From positions 10,339,837 through 10,403,836 of the forward strand of contig NC_087080.1 in assembly GCF_026151205.1 (NCBI RefSeq): DNA of 64,000 bases. The letters are read 5' to 3'. The stretch comes from Bolinopsis microptera. Its lineage: Eukaryota; Ctenophora; Tentaculata; Lobata; Bolinopsidae. The translations under genes and the position numbers were made by a program. The notes under the pieces are model-generated. The model worked only from the letters and a program-made list of their open reading frames with translations, was not told the origin of the DNA and did not search any database. This document shows, one piece after another, positions 11,939 to 23,648 of the stretch (its first letter is position 1; the number at the start of each line of letters is the position of its first letter).

Positions 11939-13620
11939 GATCTAACTCTATACTTCACAATGAAATAGCTTTTCACTGTATGTAGTTTCTAAGTGCAGTA
12001 GCTACTCATATAATTTTGATAAATAGTTGTAAATGTAGCCTTCGTCCTTCGTCCCTCCAGTTCTTCGTCATCAGACAAATTTACTCAACAACATCAACTC
12101 TCGAGAAAATACCATGGCAAGTCTCAGAAAAGAAGCTGAGTGCTCAGACGTTTGGATGAAACCTCCATTTCCTCCAGAATTTTCTTCGATGACTCATCCA
12201 TTTGCCGCCTTAGATGTCATTGTCAATCTTCGTGCACTGTATTCGAGAAGGAGAAAAGATAAGGTACTGGAAATTCTAAAAAGATCACTTGAACCGAGCG
12301 TGCTTAATCGCTCAACACTCTATCTTCGACATTTTTCAACAAGCAACAAGGGCCCCCGACAGTTGAAACCAACTCGAATCGATGTATTTTCGGATGCTGA
12401 TTTCGAATCAACGTGACAAAATGCTCCCCTGGCAAGATATTGACGAAAACCTGTATCGATCACGTGATATGACCGTATAAATGATAAAGAAGTTAGTCTA
12501 ATTTCTCGTTAGGCTTAGAGTTTCAGTATATGCTTTTAGGGATTGGGTTAGGGTTGGGTTTTGTAGGTCTATAACTTACCAATAGTAGAGGCTCTTACGG
12601 GCAAAAAGACGTGTTTTCTGCTACGAGTTTAGGGACCTAACCGCTAATTGGACACAATAGTATGATGTCTAAGGATCGATAATATGTTAAGAAGTATAAA
12701 TTTGGCCTTATTAGTCACGTGCTATACCAATGCGCGTTTTAAACTTTGACAGTCTATTACTCTAAGGCAAATAGAGTAATTATATTCATATTTTGTCAGC
12801 AATAAGATCACATTATTTTCTATTTGGTGTGAAAATATGAGCTAGAACAGACATAATCTCGCTGAGTTATAGCTGTTTGAAATTAATGATGAACGCGCGG
12901 GTGCCAATTGATAACAACTAAATGCTTTTGCGCGTAGTGCGCGTCGAAAATTTGGCAAAAACGCTTGCGGAGTGACAATATTCAAACTTCGATAAAGTAT
13001 ATGAAGTGGGTACTTCTCGGAAAGGAAACATTTAGGCAAACACTATGTGACTATTTTTGGATTGATTTAATACAACTGCAAAAAAATATTCAAACTTCAA
13101 GCAAAAAAGTTAAAATTTTTACCACTTTTTTGGATTTTTACCCCCAAAAAAATAGAGGGATTTTTCAAATTTTTATATCATCTTGTGCGGCTGTGTTATA
13201 GCTATCTCCATGCAAGTTTTGGCGACATGCCAACAAAATTAACTTGTTCAAAATATCAAAAAACATGGTTTTTTGGCCTATTTTTGGCCCAAAAATCGGT
13301 TTTTTGCAATTTTACCCCCAAAAAGTCAGTCCAATCATCTTAAAACCACTTTTAATCGATTCTACGGTCAAAAATACGTCTAGTAAGGTGTATCTGGGGT
13401 CCTTAGCGTATCGAGCAGACAATGCCCGTAAGAGCCTCTACTACAAGTAAAGACGCGCGCCAAGTGGGACTCGTCGAAGGTCTCTAATATTTGAAACAAA
13501 TATTTTACGAGTATCACCCGTTTAGAGGGTTAGGATTTCGAACACAAAATAGTTATTCAGGGTCAGCTAGCCAGAGGACGGATTGAAAAAATTACTTGAC
13601 AGTCGAGTGTAAAGTGATTG

Positions 13621-14206
13621 GCTTTTAGTAATTCACTCGCCCAAAAATTTCACGTGACTTTGGTTTTTATGGTTTTGCAGCCGTACAAAACGGTTTTACA
13701 TAAACCCTAATCCCAACCCTAACCCTAACCATAACCCCGAAGCTAACCATAACCCTTTATAAATCTTTATTCCACTGGGAAGTTTTTAAAATAGGATAAT
13801 GTTTTTGATGAAATTGTTTTTAAATATTGTATTTGATAATTAATTAATGTTGGTGGGGAAATATTTATTATATATTTTTTCACACAGTGCAATGATAGTT
13901 TGTAAACATGTGTGATGATGTGATGTCATAAATTGTACTTTACTTTACTTTACTTTTACCACAATACAACCCTAACCCTAACCCGAGCCTTAAACAATCG
14001 AATTCGTATTTTACTAGCCTGTCACGTGACCAAAACGGTTTTTTGGCCAAAACTCTCCAAGGAAGCATTTTTACCTTTACTTACGTCATGGGGGGGGGTG
14101 ATTCGGAATCAGCGTCCAAAAATACATTGATTTATATCACTTTCATGCCCAAAGGGCCTTTTCACAAGAATTTTCTTAAAATTTGGGTGAGCGATTTATG
14201 AGGAGC
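13621..14206. mobile_element. Non-autonomous TIR element, long copy
   Basis: The left end reads GCTTTTAGTAATTCACTCGC and the right end, read in complement, GCTCCTCATAAATCGCTCAC, a terminal inverted repeat of about 28 bases shared with the short copy at 15437. There is no transposase frame. The interior holds telomere-like blocks (CCCTAACCCTAACC at about 13707-13730 and 13966-13985) and a tract of ACTTT repeats at 13938-13955. No clear target duplication was seen. Confidence 0.6.
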
Positions 14207-15317
14207 GAAAGCATGATTAATCATCATCTCATTGCTCTATCCAGAGCCCTTGCGCTTGCAGTAGCGCGCGCCCGCCTCACGGCGCGCCCGAAGTGGCGCG
14301 AAAGCACATGGTTAGGTGAAATCATCTCACTTGAACCTCTCATCTAGATCTTCTTGAATACATGTACAAGACATTAGGAGGCTCAGGACTATGCTTTACT
14401 GGGCGGCACTCAACCTGTCATTCCGCCGAATCTCTATAATATGTTTATGAACATAATAGCTTGGGGTCCCCAGGTAAGACCATGCTGCATGACCAAAGTT
14501 ATAAAATGGATATTGTATCATGTATGTTTATAACTTACCAAGACGCATGATTAAACATTAACGTAACACTACAGTGACGCCCTCTTCAACCTTATTCTTT
14601 CATATAATTCCAACATTGATCATTGATCATGCAGCGCATGCATTACATGTGAATTACATTTCAGTCCACAGTCAATATTTGAAACAAATATTTTGCGAGT
14701 TGTAGCGCGATGCAATGTACTATTTAACTGGGCCGCACCGCGCATCTTCTCGCGACCACATTATTATTTGATGCGTGGCGCGGCCCATATCAGTGCTTCG
14801 CATGGCCCATAGTAAAACGGCAATGGGGGTCACGACGTGATACATGACAATAGCTGGCCGGCGGTGAAGTCACTCACAAAGTAGCTTTCAAGTTTGGTTG
14901 TTTGTGTGTGCTTAGTGGTAGGACAGAGGTACGGTAAATACTTTTCTGCCGTTTCCTCAATCGAAATTTCACATTTTGTACTAAATTTGTAACCTGTGAC
15001 CAACCAGTATTAGTAAGGTCAGTGTGAGTGACACAGGTTACTAGTTACCATTGAGGTGGTTTTTAAGATGTGATTTATTTCCTGTCCAGTTCAAATTCCA
15101 TCCAGTATTCCTTCATTTATACAATTTTACTTATACATTATATTTCAAAGTTTATAGCGCTCAAATTATTTGTCCACTGTAGAGTACAGTAATACACACT
15201 TTATAAAGTGTGAAGTATACTGCAGAGTAACAGTAACACACTTAATATTTAATATCAAAATAAAAGCGTCTGCGGACTTAAATTGTCATGTTTTCCGAAG
15301 TTATAGAGTTTCAAAGT

Positions 15318-15848
15318 TTCATGCGGTTTCATTTATTTTATTTAGAATTTAGTCAAACTTATCCATCAACAAGATTAAGTGGAGCTTAAGTCAACAGCCA
15401 AACCCCCCATCCCCCCGCAGAGCGGGGTCGGCGGGGGCTTTTAGTAATTCGCTCGCCCAAAAATTTCACGTGACTTTGGTTTTTATGGTTTTACAGCCGT
15501 ACAAAACAGTTTCTTAAACATTAAAATTTGGGCGAGCGATTTAGTAGGAGCGGTCGGCGGGGCCCTTCGTTACGCCACTGGCCGTACCTACGGCCCGTAG
15601 GTTAATATAACTTACTTCCATCTCTCTACTCTCTTCGCTTGGTTTATTTAATTATAATTTAACTCGAACTAGCGGAAATTGTATACGACTACGAGTACAT
15701 ACATTATTATCGGAAAACAAAAAGATATTAAAGGTGACGGCGTCGGCCAACATGAACAGTTTCGAAGTTTCATGCGGTTTCAGTTATTTTATTTAGAATT
15801 TAGTCAAACTTATCCATCAACAAGATTAAGTGGAGCTTAAGTCAACAG
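15318..15848. repeat. 80-bp direct repeat, two copies 450 bp apart
   Basis: The block from TTTCATGCGGTTTCA to AAGTCAACAG occurs at 15318-15397 and again at 15768-15848, with only one or two differences. The second copy continues into GGTTTCC instead of CCAAACCC. It looks like a recent local duplication; nothing in it appears coding. Confidence 0.75.
15437..15551. mobile_element. 115-bp MITE with 11-bp direct repeats
   Basis: Short relative of the element at 13621. The left end GCTTTTAGTAATTCGCTCGC mirrors the right end GCTCCTACTAAATCGCTCGC (complement). It is flanked by GGTCGGCGGGG on both sides (15426-15436 and 15552-15562). The exact target-site length is uncertain because the repeat is G-rich, but 8-11 bases fits a hAT- or Mutator-type mechanism. 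Confidence 0.75.
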
Positions 15849-15960
15849 GTTTCCACTATCTTTGGAGAGGAAGACGCATCCTATGATGATATCTTTCATC
15901 CTGTGAGTGTGAGACTGAGATACCGTAAACAATTATACGTGCGTTGAGCGTAACGAGTTC

Positions 15961-16052
15961 ATATTTTAATTCGCAACTGTCATTTTATTAATGCAATGCC
16001 TCAGCTTCATCATTGCATTATTAATAAAATGACAGTTGCGAATTAAAATATT
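15961..16052. repeat. Long hairpin, 38-bp arms, 12-base loop
   Basis: ATATTTTAATTCGCAACTGT and its extension (15961-15998) reappear as the exact complement at 16011-16052, apart from a 3-base TTA bulge in the right arm. The loop is CCTCAGCTTCAT. The fold has the size of a microRNA precursor, but it could also be a small foldback element. Confidence 0.8.
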
Positions 16053-16428
16053 AACTTTGCTATACTGTTACTAAATTTGTAAATCATAACTGTGACCAAA
16101 GTTTGTCAGTTAATATATGACATTAATTTGTTACAACTTTTCTCATGATGGGAGTTATACTCGTAGTCATACTGGTTGAACTTGACGTAGTTAAAAATTA
16201 CGCTACGTGTTTTCATGAGGCAAACGATAACAGTTATGGGATATAACAAGAGAAGTTTGATTCAGATAGCCACTATTTCTCTTGCTGCCTCGTCAAATAT
16301 TCGTCCAAAATCTAAATTTCAGAGTGAACATGGTCATGGCTTAATCTGTGGTTCTAATTTTCCAAAGGCCTTTTCCGACGCGGTTTTGAATTCGTATAAT
16401 TCTTGATCATAGAAATATTAGTTGTACT

Positions 16429-17382
16429 TATGACAGGGGTGTAGGAATGATTTTCTTCCCAAGGGGGCCAAAATCTTATGAGTTTTTAAAATTTAGCACA
16501 CGTGTGCTACAGCCTGAATTTTAAAAGCAGTAAAAAGTTCAGTTTTAACCATACCATGCCTGCAAACAATTTTAAGTTTACGGCAGGATGACCTTAGCGA
16601 AGGCTGGAAATTGATAACATTTTTTTGGCAGATGGATACTATAAAAATTTTTTTTATAATTGCGAAATTTGTTTGATAATTTTTCACGTGCAAAAGGCCT
16701 AGCTGAGCAATTCAAATAATACGATTATAAATGCATATTAGGGCCTGCGACCGGGTGGTGTAGTGGTAACACGATCGCCTCCCAAGCAGAAGACCCGGGT
16801 TCAAATCCGGTCGGATGCAAGTCGGCCAGTTACCAAGCTGTGATTTGGTACAGCTTCGGCTGGTGATACACACTCTCTGGCTCGTAGGACTAACCCCCCT
16901 ACAGCTAGTATAGTGCCTCAGCACAGAGTGGCTTAGGGTTACTGAAAAGGAGATAAGCACCTCAGGCCATCCCAACGTTCGGGAGAGACCTGCCCTTGTA
17001 TCTTGTTGTTGTATTAGGGCCTGCAAGCACCTTTTGCAAAATAAGTGTAGTTCGAAAAAGGGATGCAATTTCAGGAAATTTACTTCCAGAATTGAAATCT
17101 AGCAATGTGAAATGATAAATCCAGCAAAATTTTTGTGCCAATTTAAGGGTCAAAGGATAAAGTCCTGCAAATTTGAAAGATATGCTTACAGTAATTATAC
17201 TTATAGGTCTCACTCTCAAAAAGGGTGCAAGGAGGGAGAATCTGGACCAATTTTTGGAAAATTTGTTTTAAGGAATGAAATTTGAATTCTAGCAATGAGG
17301 AATGTAAATTTGTACTACAAGGGGGGACTATCGTGCAGTTAGACAGGATAGGCCAAATGAGGCCAAAAAAGTTGACCTATGA
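16429..17382. mobile_element. Insertion in one duplicate, with an empty-site counterpart
   Basis: In the second lectin unit GTTGTACTTATAAGTTTCGA is continuous (21270-21289). In the first unit the same sequence is split by about 0.94 kb, and TATGA is present on both sides (16429-16433 and 17378-17382). The insert starts CAGGGGTGTAGGAA, a terminus also found in complement near 40430-40447 and 59250-59271, so it belongs to a repeat family of this genome. A SINE is nested inside it. Confidence 0.65.
16749..17011 (+). mobile_element. tRNA-Gly-derived SINE with 13-bp target duplication
   Basis: The head resembles tRNA-Gly with anticodon CCC: A-box region TGGTGTAGTGGTAACAC, anticodon loop CTCCCAA and B-box GGTTCAAATCC. 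The T stem pairs badly and there is no proper acceptor closure, so it is not a working tRNA. A unique body of about 190 bases follows and ends in TTGTTGTTG. TATTAGGGCCTGC is present at both ends (16736-16748 and 17012-17024), the signature of target-primed insertion. Confidence 0.85.
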
Positions 17383-17622
17383 GTTTCGATCGTTGGTTGT
17401 CCATGTGGTCTGAACTCAGAAATTATGTCTATTTGGTTTCAAATTCTATATCTCATCAGCCGCAGTTTCTCCTCATCATAAATAATCTTTCATCCTGTGA
17501 GTGTGAGACTGAGATGCCGTAAACAATGTCAATACGTGCGTTGATTGTAGCGAGATGCCGTGACTATTCCGTTTTTAATCTAACAAAAATTAACCACAAC
17601 TTTCTGATGCTTCAGCAGAACT

Positions 17623-18768
17623 ATGGCCTTCCTGAAATTGATGGTGTTCTCTGCAGTAGCGATCGTGCTCGCTTCAAGCAAGAAGGGGGGTTCCGCAGTT
17701 TCTGTTGAGGAGTTGCGTGAACTGCTGGTGTCTTCTATGCAGACGACTATATCTTTAACAGCTGTAGTCGAACAGCAGACAAAGAGTATCAGTGAAATCA
17801 CAAACTTCGTGGACGAAGCAAAAGAAGAGATCAAGGATTTGAAAAGTAAGATTGAAAGTCTGGGGCAGAAAGACGAAGAACAGACAGGGATCGAGGAACT
17901 CGAGGAGAAATTAGTGAAGGAAATTGAAGCACTGAAAGAAACATGTGCCGAGGAATTGAAGTAAGTAAACAGTTTATAGCTGTAGTTGTATATGGTTCTT
18001 TGAATTCACGAGGAAAATTCTCTGAGAGTTTAACTGTCGCAATAGCTAATAAAGTTGATTTATAAGTAGATAACTTGTAAATTTAAACCTTCCTCGTCGC
18101 AGAGCCAGTGTGGACGAAGGAAAAGAAGAGATCAACGACTTGAAAAGTAAAATCGAAAGTCTGGGGCAGAAAGACGAAGAACAAACAGGGATCAAGGAAA
18201 AATTAGTAAAGGAAATTGAAGCACTGAAAGAAACATTTGCCGAGGAATTGAAGTAAGTAAACACTAACAGTTTATACTTATAGCAGTAGTTATAAATTTA
18301 ATATGGTTCTTTGAATTCACGAGGAAAACTCTCAAAGAGTTTAACTGTTGCAATAATTAATAAAGTTGATCTATAAGTAGATAACTTGCAAATTTAAACC
18401 TTCCTCGTCGCAGAGCCAGAAAGAATGACGTGATGGTGGTAAGCGGAGAGGAGAATCTGAGGGAGGAGCGCTGTGCGAAAGTGTGTGCTGGAACCTCAGT
18501 CAGGGGAGCAACCAACTGGGTGGATTACAGCTCGAACGGAATCTACGCAGACGTTGACATCAGCAAGTGTGGGTTCGTGACAATTCCAACTGTGACTTCC
18601 TCTCTTGAGGGCACCACCTCTCATTGGACTACGACAGGGAGCTCGGAGATTTATAGTGTGACTACCGGAACTTTTAGGATCTACCTGGTGGCTCAAAGTG
18701 GCAGAGGCGGTGGTGCGAATAAAATGGGTTGGAACGTGGAGTGGATCGCGGTGGGTTATACCTGCTGA
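17623..18768 (+). CDS. Secreted coiled-coil protein with H-lectin-like domain, long form, 280 aa
   Basis: Three exons: 17623-17960, 18103-18252 and 18414-18768, all joined in phase 2 by GTAAGT donors and GTCGCAG acceptors. Residues 1-19 form a signal peptide (MAFLKLMVFSAVAIVLASS). A long acidic and lysine-rich coiled coil follows, rich in heptads such as ELEEKLVKEIEALKE. Exon 2 is a near copy of the end of exon 1, so it adds one more neck repeat without changing frame. Exon 3 encodes a compact domain of about 95 residues with GIYADVDISKCGF, SHWTTTGSSEIYS, FRIYL and a final WNVEWIAVGYTC. The TGFxVxF...WIAIG-like ending recalls H-type lectins, so sugar binding by an oligomer is a fair inference but not shown. 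Confidence 0.8.
18103..18252 (+). other. Duplicated coiled-coil exon of the long lectin form
   Basis: This 150-base exon (phase 2 at both ends) is about 90 percent identical to the last part of exon 1, and the introns after the two exons match as well (GAGGAAAA.TCTC.GAGAGTTTAACTG...). Duplication of an exon together with its intron therefore lengthened the neck by 50 residues. Skipping it would keep the reading frame. Confidence 0.8.
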
Positions 18769-21117
18769 TGTTTCTACTAGTACTGGATCCAAATGCATGA
18801 GACTTTATTTTATTGTTAAACTTTTATTTAAAGTTTTTACATCAAAGAAAAGAATGATAATACAAATTTAAAAATAAAAATCAGCTGATAAATATTATTA
18901 AACCAAGAAAAAAATTAATTTTTTAATAAGATGAGTATCTATATTATTGATTTTAATGAAAATATTAATGTTTAATAAAAGATGTTTACAGTAGTTTTAA
19001 ATTTTATTGCACGAACAGTAGTTTTATTGAAAAATACCATTTACTAATCAAAACATCCTGTTCAAATTCTGTTAGCAAATGACAGAAATTCATTTCTGCT
19101 GACGTCAGCAAGGCTCAGACCCCCTCCCCCGTCCAGCATTTCCAAACCCGCCCCTCTCCCCTCCAACCTCGGCTACTGAGTACTGACGTCATAATATGCG
19201 AACGCTCCCATAACCACAACTCAATTGTTAAATATTCCAGCTCAAACTTTTGAAGCTATCAGTATAACTATAAGTGACAGTGTAGACTGTCCCTCATCAC
19301 GTCGAGACCAATGAATGGATATAATTAGTTGTTACACAATAACATGGTGAGATGATCATGGGGGAAAGTATCGACCGACTCCGAAAAACAAAGACGTGAA
19401 AGTTATTAAGAGTTAACGGGTACAAAACCAACATATATAAAACTTTGGAGGAGAGCCAAGTTTGAGCTAGAATATGAAACAATTGCCCTGACGCACGTTA
19501 AATTTGTATCTAATGAGGGCGGTAGTAAAACTGACCACAGCTATACTTAATAAACCATATCATTTCCAATATATTACTTAACTTTGAACTTATTTTCGAC
19601 TTTTCAGTTTTCACCTTTTGAGTACGCCTTGACACTTGACTTTGAGAGTTGATCAGTACGATTAATAAGTTTTTCGTATAAAGATGCTGACGGGCGTAGG
19701 TAGGGAAAATTAGTATGCGACTGATTTAAACAGTTGATCAACAGAGTTCAGTTCGCCGAAGTACTAATATCATTGTGCACTGTGCTGTGTGCTGGCAAGC
19801 ACGACCGCCGCCATTATAGTTATACTCACTATACTATTTTAATTTACCCTATATTCTATTATACCCCTTTACTGTTTTTCCAGGCATTAAGACTCATCGA
19901 AATTCGTTCAGCAGGCATATTTTATGTTCAAAACATTCTGATTCAATGTCAAAGATGAAAGAAATGAGAAATAGTTATGTGGAGGTTTTTAAGAAATTTG
20001 CGCCAAATACGCGCCAGCACTGTTAGTGTTAAGTGTTAGTGTTATACGAAATTCGGTAACAAAAACCCAAAATCGCCAAATTCTTTATTCAGGTGCCTTA
20101 AAAAACATATTAAAATTGAGTTAGTGGGAAGTGGGTTTTCTGGAACCCCTGTTTTACAACAGATTGTCGTGAAGTATATTTATATAAATATTATATAGAG
20201 TATAGACGCTTTGGTAGTCAATTGTAGCCTACATTCAAGTGTCCGTGGATTCAAAAGCTTTAAAGATACAGCCCTCTCGGATCACAGGTCTTGAAGATAG
20301 TCGTTTAGACTTTAGTTTACATTATGTAACAAAATAATTTAACGTCATTATCACCACTTGATGACGTCATCAAGTTAACCGTTTTAAAAACTTTATTTTT
20401 GACAAAGTAACACTAGCAACTTTTCAAATCGATTTTGCACCATTAATGCGTAATTTTATTCAAATTTTGAGGTCATATTTAATTTTTCAAGTATTCTGAA
20501 AATTTGCCAGGAAGTTTTCTTAGTTTTCTCCTTCATAATAATAATATAAAGATATTTTCTATTTAAATTTAATTAAAGTTAGTCCTTTTTTGAAGAACAC
20601 TTTTATAAAAATATCCATTTTGTGATTTAGTATTTACCGGTGTTGGGCCATCCCTTGGGTCGTGGAGCTCGGTTCTGATTTCTATAAGTATAGGTTTATA
20701 TTGTGCATTAGGTTAAATCAAAAGTTGAAAATAAAGTTGTACACGTGGGGACACACCCAAATTGATAGAAAATTGCTAAAATCACTGAAAACTGCTATTT
20801 TCACAATTCTTTGCTCATTTGTGATTTCGATTAGATTCTGCTTTCCCACAATAGTTATAAAAAACAATAGTTATAAATGGCATTATATATGAATTTAATG
20901 CCAACTTGAATTAGTAAAAAGTGGCATATCCAGACAGTGATCGACAGATATGCTTACCTAAACACAAGGAAATGTTTTTAAAAGCAAAATTTCGAAATCG
21001 TTGAAATTACCTCCTAATATTAATGATTAATGAAATCAAAAAAAGGTTCCAAAAAATGATTACGTAATATGTGAACGACGGACTACCCCTTATGAACATA
21101 ATAGCATGGGGTCCCCA
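18769..21117. other. Spacer between lectin units
   Basis: After the matching 3' UTR-like block (to about 19035) this is AT-rich, unique-looking sequence. I see no coding exon, RNA gene or element with defined ends. Confidence 0.5.
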
Positions 21118-21517
21118 GGTAACTATTTCTCTTGCTGCCTCGTCAAATATTCGTCCAAAATTTAAATTTCAAAGTCATGGTCATGGCTTTTATGGTTCTG
21201 ATTTCCCAAATAAAAGGCCTTTTCCGACGGTTTTGAATTTGTATAATTCGTGATCATAAAAATGTTAGTTGTACTTATAAGTTTCGATCGGTGGTTGACC
21301 ATGTGGTTAGAAATTAAATCTGTTTCAATTCTATATCTCATCGGCCGCAGTTTCTTCTCATTATAAATAATAATCGTCTATATCTCTCATCCTGTGAGGG
21401 TGAGACTGAGTGAGATACCATAAATAAAATGTACGTTGATCGTAGCGAGATCGTGCCGTCACTATTTCGTTTTTTTAACAAAAATTAACTACAACTCTCT
21501 GATGCCTCAGCAGAACT

Positions 21518-22143
21518 ATGGCCTTCCTGAAATTGGTGTTGGTGTTCTCTGCAGCGATCGTGCTCGCTTCAAGCAAGAAGGGTGGTAAGAAGGGGAGGTT
21601 ACGCAGTTTAACATTCGAGATCAACGAATTGAAGTAAGTAAACAGTTTAGAGCAGTAGTTATATTAATATTTAATATATGGTTCTTTGAATTCACGAGGA
21701 AAATTATCTGAGAGTTTAACTATTGCAATAATTAATAAAGTTGATTTATAAGTAGATAAATTGTAAATTTAAACCTTCCTCGTTGCAGAGCCAGAAAGAA
21801 TGACGTGATGGTGATAAGCGGAGAGGAGGATCTGAGGGAGGAGCGCTGTGCGAAAGTGTGTGCTGGAACCTCAGTCAAGGGAGAAACCAACTGGGTGGAT
21901 TTCAGCTCGAACGGAATCTACACAGACGTTGACATCAGAAAGTGTGGGTTCGTGACAATTCCAACTGTGACTTCCTCTCTTGAGGGCACCATGTCTCATT
22001 GGAGTACGACAGGGAGCTCGGAGATTTACAGCGTGACTACCGACACTTTTAGGATCTACCTGGCGGCTCCACATGGCAGAGGCGGTGGTGCGAATAAAAT
22101 GGGTTGGAACGTGGAGTGGATCGCGGTGGGTTATACCTGCTGA
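21518..22143 (+). CDS. Secreted H-lectin-like protein, short form, 156 aa
   Basis: Exons 21518-21633 and 21789-22143, joined in phase 2. The signal peptide MAFLKLVLVFSAAIVLASS and the lectin-like exon are nearly identical to the long form at 17623, with conserved cysteines, GIYTDVDIRKCGF, SHWSTTGSSEIYS and WNVEWIAVGYTC. Between them only about 20 basic residues (KKGGKKGRLRS) remain, so the coiled-coil neck is missing. This form should therefore be monomeric or oligomerise differently. It derives from the same duplication; the intron sequences also match. Confidence 0.8.
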
Positions 22144-22406
22144 TGTTTCTACTGGATCTAAATGCATGAGACTTTATTTGATTGTTAAACTTTAAGTTCA
22201 AAGTTTTTACATCAAAGAAAAGAATGATAATATAAACTTTAAGATAAAAAACTTTTAATCGGCTAATAAATATTAAACCAAGAAAAAAATTAATTTTTTA
22301 ATAAGATGAGTATTTATATTATTATTATTGATTTTAATGCCTATGTCAAATATTACTGTTTAATAAAGGAATTAGTTCATAGTTTTTAATTTTATTGCAC
22401 GAACAG

Positions 22407-22720
22407 TTGGAACGTGAAGTGGATCGCGGTGGGTTATACCTGCTGAAGTTTCTACTGGATCCAAATGCATGAGACTTTATTTGATTGTTAAACTTAAAGT
22501 TTTTACATCAAAGAAAATAATGATAATATAAATTTCAAGATAAAAAAATTTTAATTGGCTGATAAATATTAAACCAAGAAAAAAAAAATTTTTTAATAAG
22601 ATGAGTATCTATATTATTGATTTTAATGCCTATGTCAAATATTAATATTTAATAAAGGATGTTCATAATCATAGTTTTTAATTTTATTGCACGAACAGTA
22701 GTTTTATTGAAAAATACCAT
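22407..22720 (+). pseudogene. 3' remnant of a third lectin-like gene
   Basis: The last 13 codons (WNVKWIAVGYTC then TGA, 22407-22446) and the whole 3' flank of the lectin genes are present, with no 5' part. The copy begins just after TTGCACGAACAG, the sequence that ends the 3' flank of the other units, so it marks an unequal-recombination junction. Confidence 0.8.
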
Positions 22721-23099
22721 CACCGAGAAAAATTGAAATAAAAGTGAAATTAGAGGTCACATTAACATTGAAAATTACAATGGCGATTGATGTTGAATTG
22801 GTTTCTTTTTTGGGTTTTTTGTTTTAAGTCGAAACGTTCTGGGCGCCGCACAGTCTGTCATTCCGGAAAATCAGCATATCAATACCAAATACGGAAAATC
22901 GTTTATTGTAACAGTGAACAGTAGCAAATTACAGTAGCAAATTACAATAATATTTGGCAGTTTGCAAGAACATTAAAGACGATATCAACAGGTTTCTTGG
23001 GCTCTAGCTGTGAGTCCAAATTTTCTGCAAATTTCCTTTTTTTTCTCTTAGCTGAGCTCGAATGAATAACTTTAAGAATTATAGTACGAGTCCAATAGT

Positions 23100-23648
23100 T
23101 TAAGACACCGGAACCAAGCTTTCCTCGCTGACTCCATGCCCAGTAGATTGATGGGTCTGCCAATCTCCAGCTCCCTCGGGATCCAACCCTCCTTCCCCTC
23201 CCACCTTCACGGTAAAACTCTCAGCAGCCTTGTTAGCATCATGATCCTTCACTGTGAAACTAGTGCTAGTAAGGGAGGTGAACTCCTCTGAAATATTGTT
23301 CCCTTTCTCCCTTTCTTCGCCCTCTTCACCCTCTTCACCCTCTTCACTTTCTTCCCCTTCTTCCTCCTCTTCAACCACATGTTCGTCCGGTGCCGCCTCT
23401 TCCGACTCCACTTCCTCTGTTTTAGTGGTCGCGATGGGTATCTGCTCCACCTTGAAGGCAACCTTGCTCGGGACAGCACTAGCGGAGTCATAAGGTCGTC
23501 TCCGGGGCTGCACCTCCATTTCTCGCTGCTTCATCCGACGCTGCAGGACTCCGTCTCTCTTTTTGGGTTTGTTGTCGCTGAAGATGTCGAGTCTGCTGTC
23601 GAGGAGAGAGGATCCGACCAGCCAATATGTGTCGATTATTGTGTCCTC
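23100..23648 (-). other. NIT-GC exon 18: end of cyclase domain and acidic tail
   Basis: The exon starts with EDTIIDTYWLVG, which closes the cyclase fold, and continues with about 170 residues of disordered C-terminus. The middle is a glutamate/glycine tract of about 30 residues encoded by a 9-base repeat (CCCTCTTCA in the plus strand, about 23315-23370). The stop TAA is at 23102-23100. The tail length probably varies between alleles because of the repeat. Confidence 0.8.

Larger units (their letters stand above)
16262..22400 (+). repeat. Segmental duplication carrying the lectin-like genes
   Basis: Sequence upstream of the first lectin gene (16262-16430 and 17383-17622) matches that upstream of the second (21118-21517) nearly base for base: the TCTTGCTGCCTCGTCAAATA block, the TTTCGATCG block and the TCATCCTGTGAG block. 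The 3' flanks after both stop codons also match, from ATGAGACTTTATTT to TTGCACGAACAG. A further upstream remnant of the promoter block lies at about 15895-15960 without a gene. The arrangement implies repeated unequal exchange. Confidence 0.85.

Noticed and set aside
12114-12416. 100-codon plus-strand frame MASLRKEAECSDVW...
   Set aside because: It has a real ATG and normal composition, but I recognise no family, signal or splice context, and it sits among repeats. It may be a fragment of an element; not supported as a gene.
16749-16820. Functional tRNA-Gly gene
   Set aside because: The T and acceptor stems do not pair properly, and a SINE body with target duplication follows; it is a SINE head.
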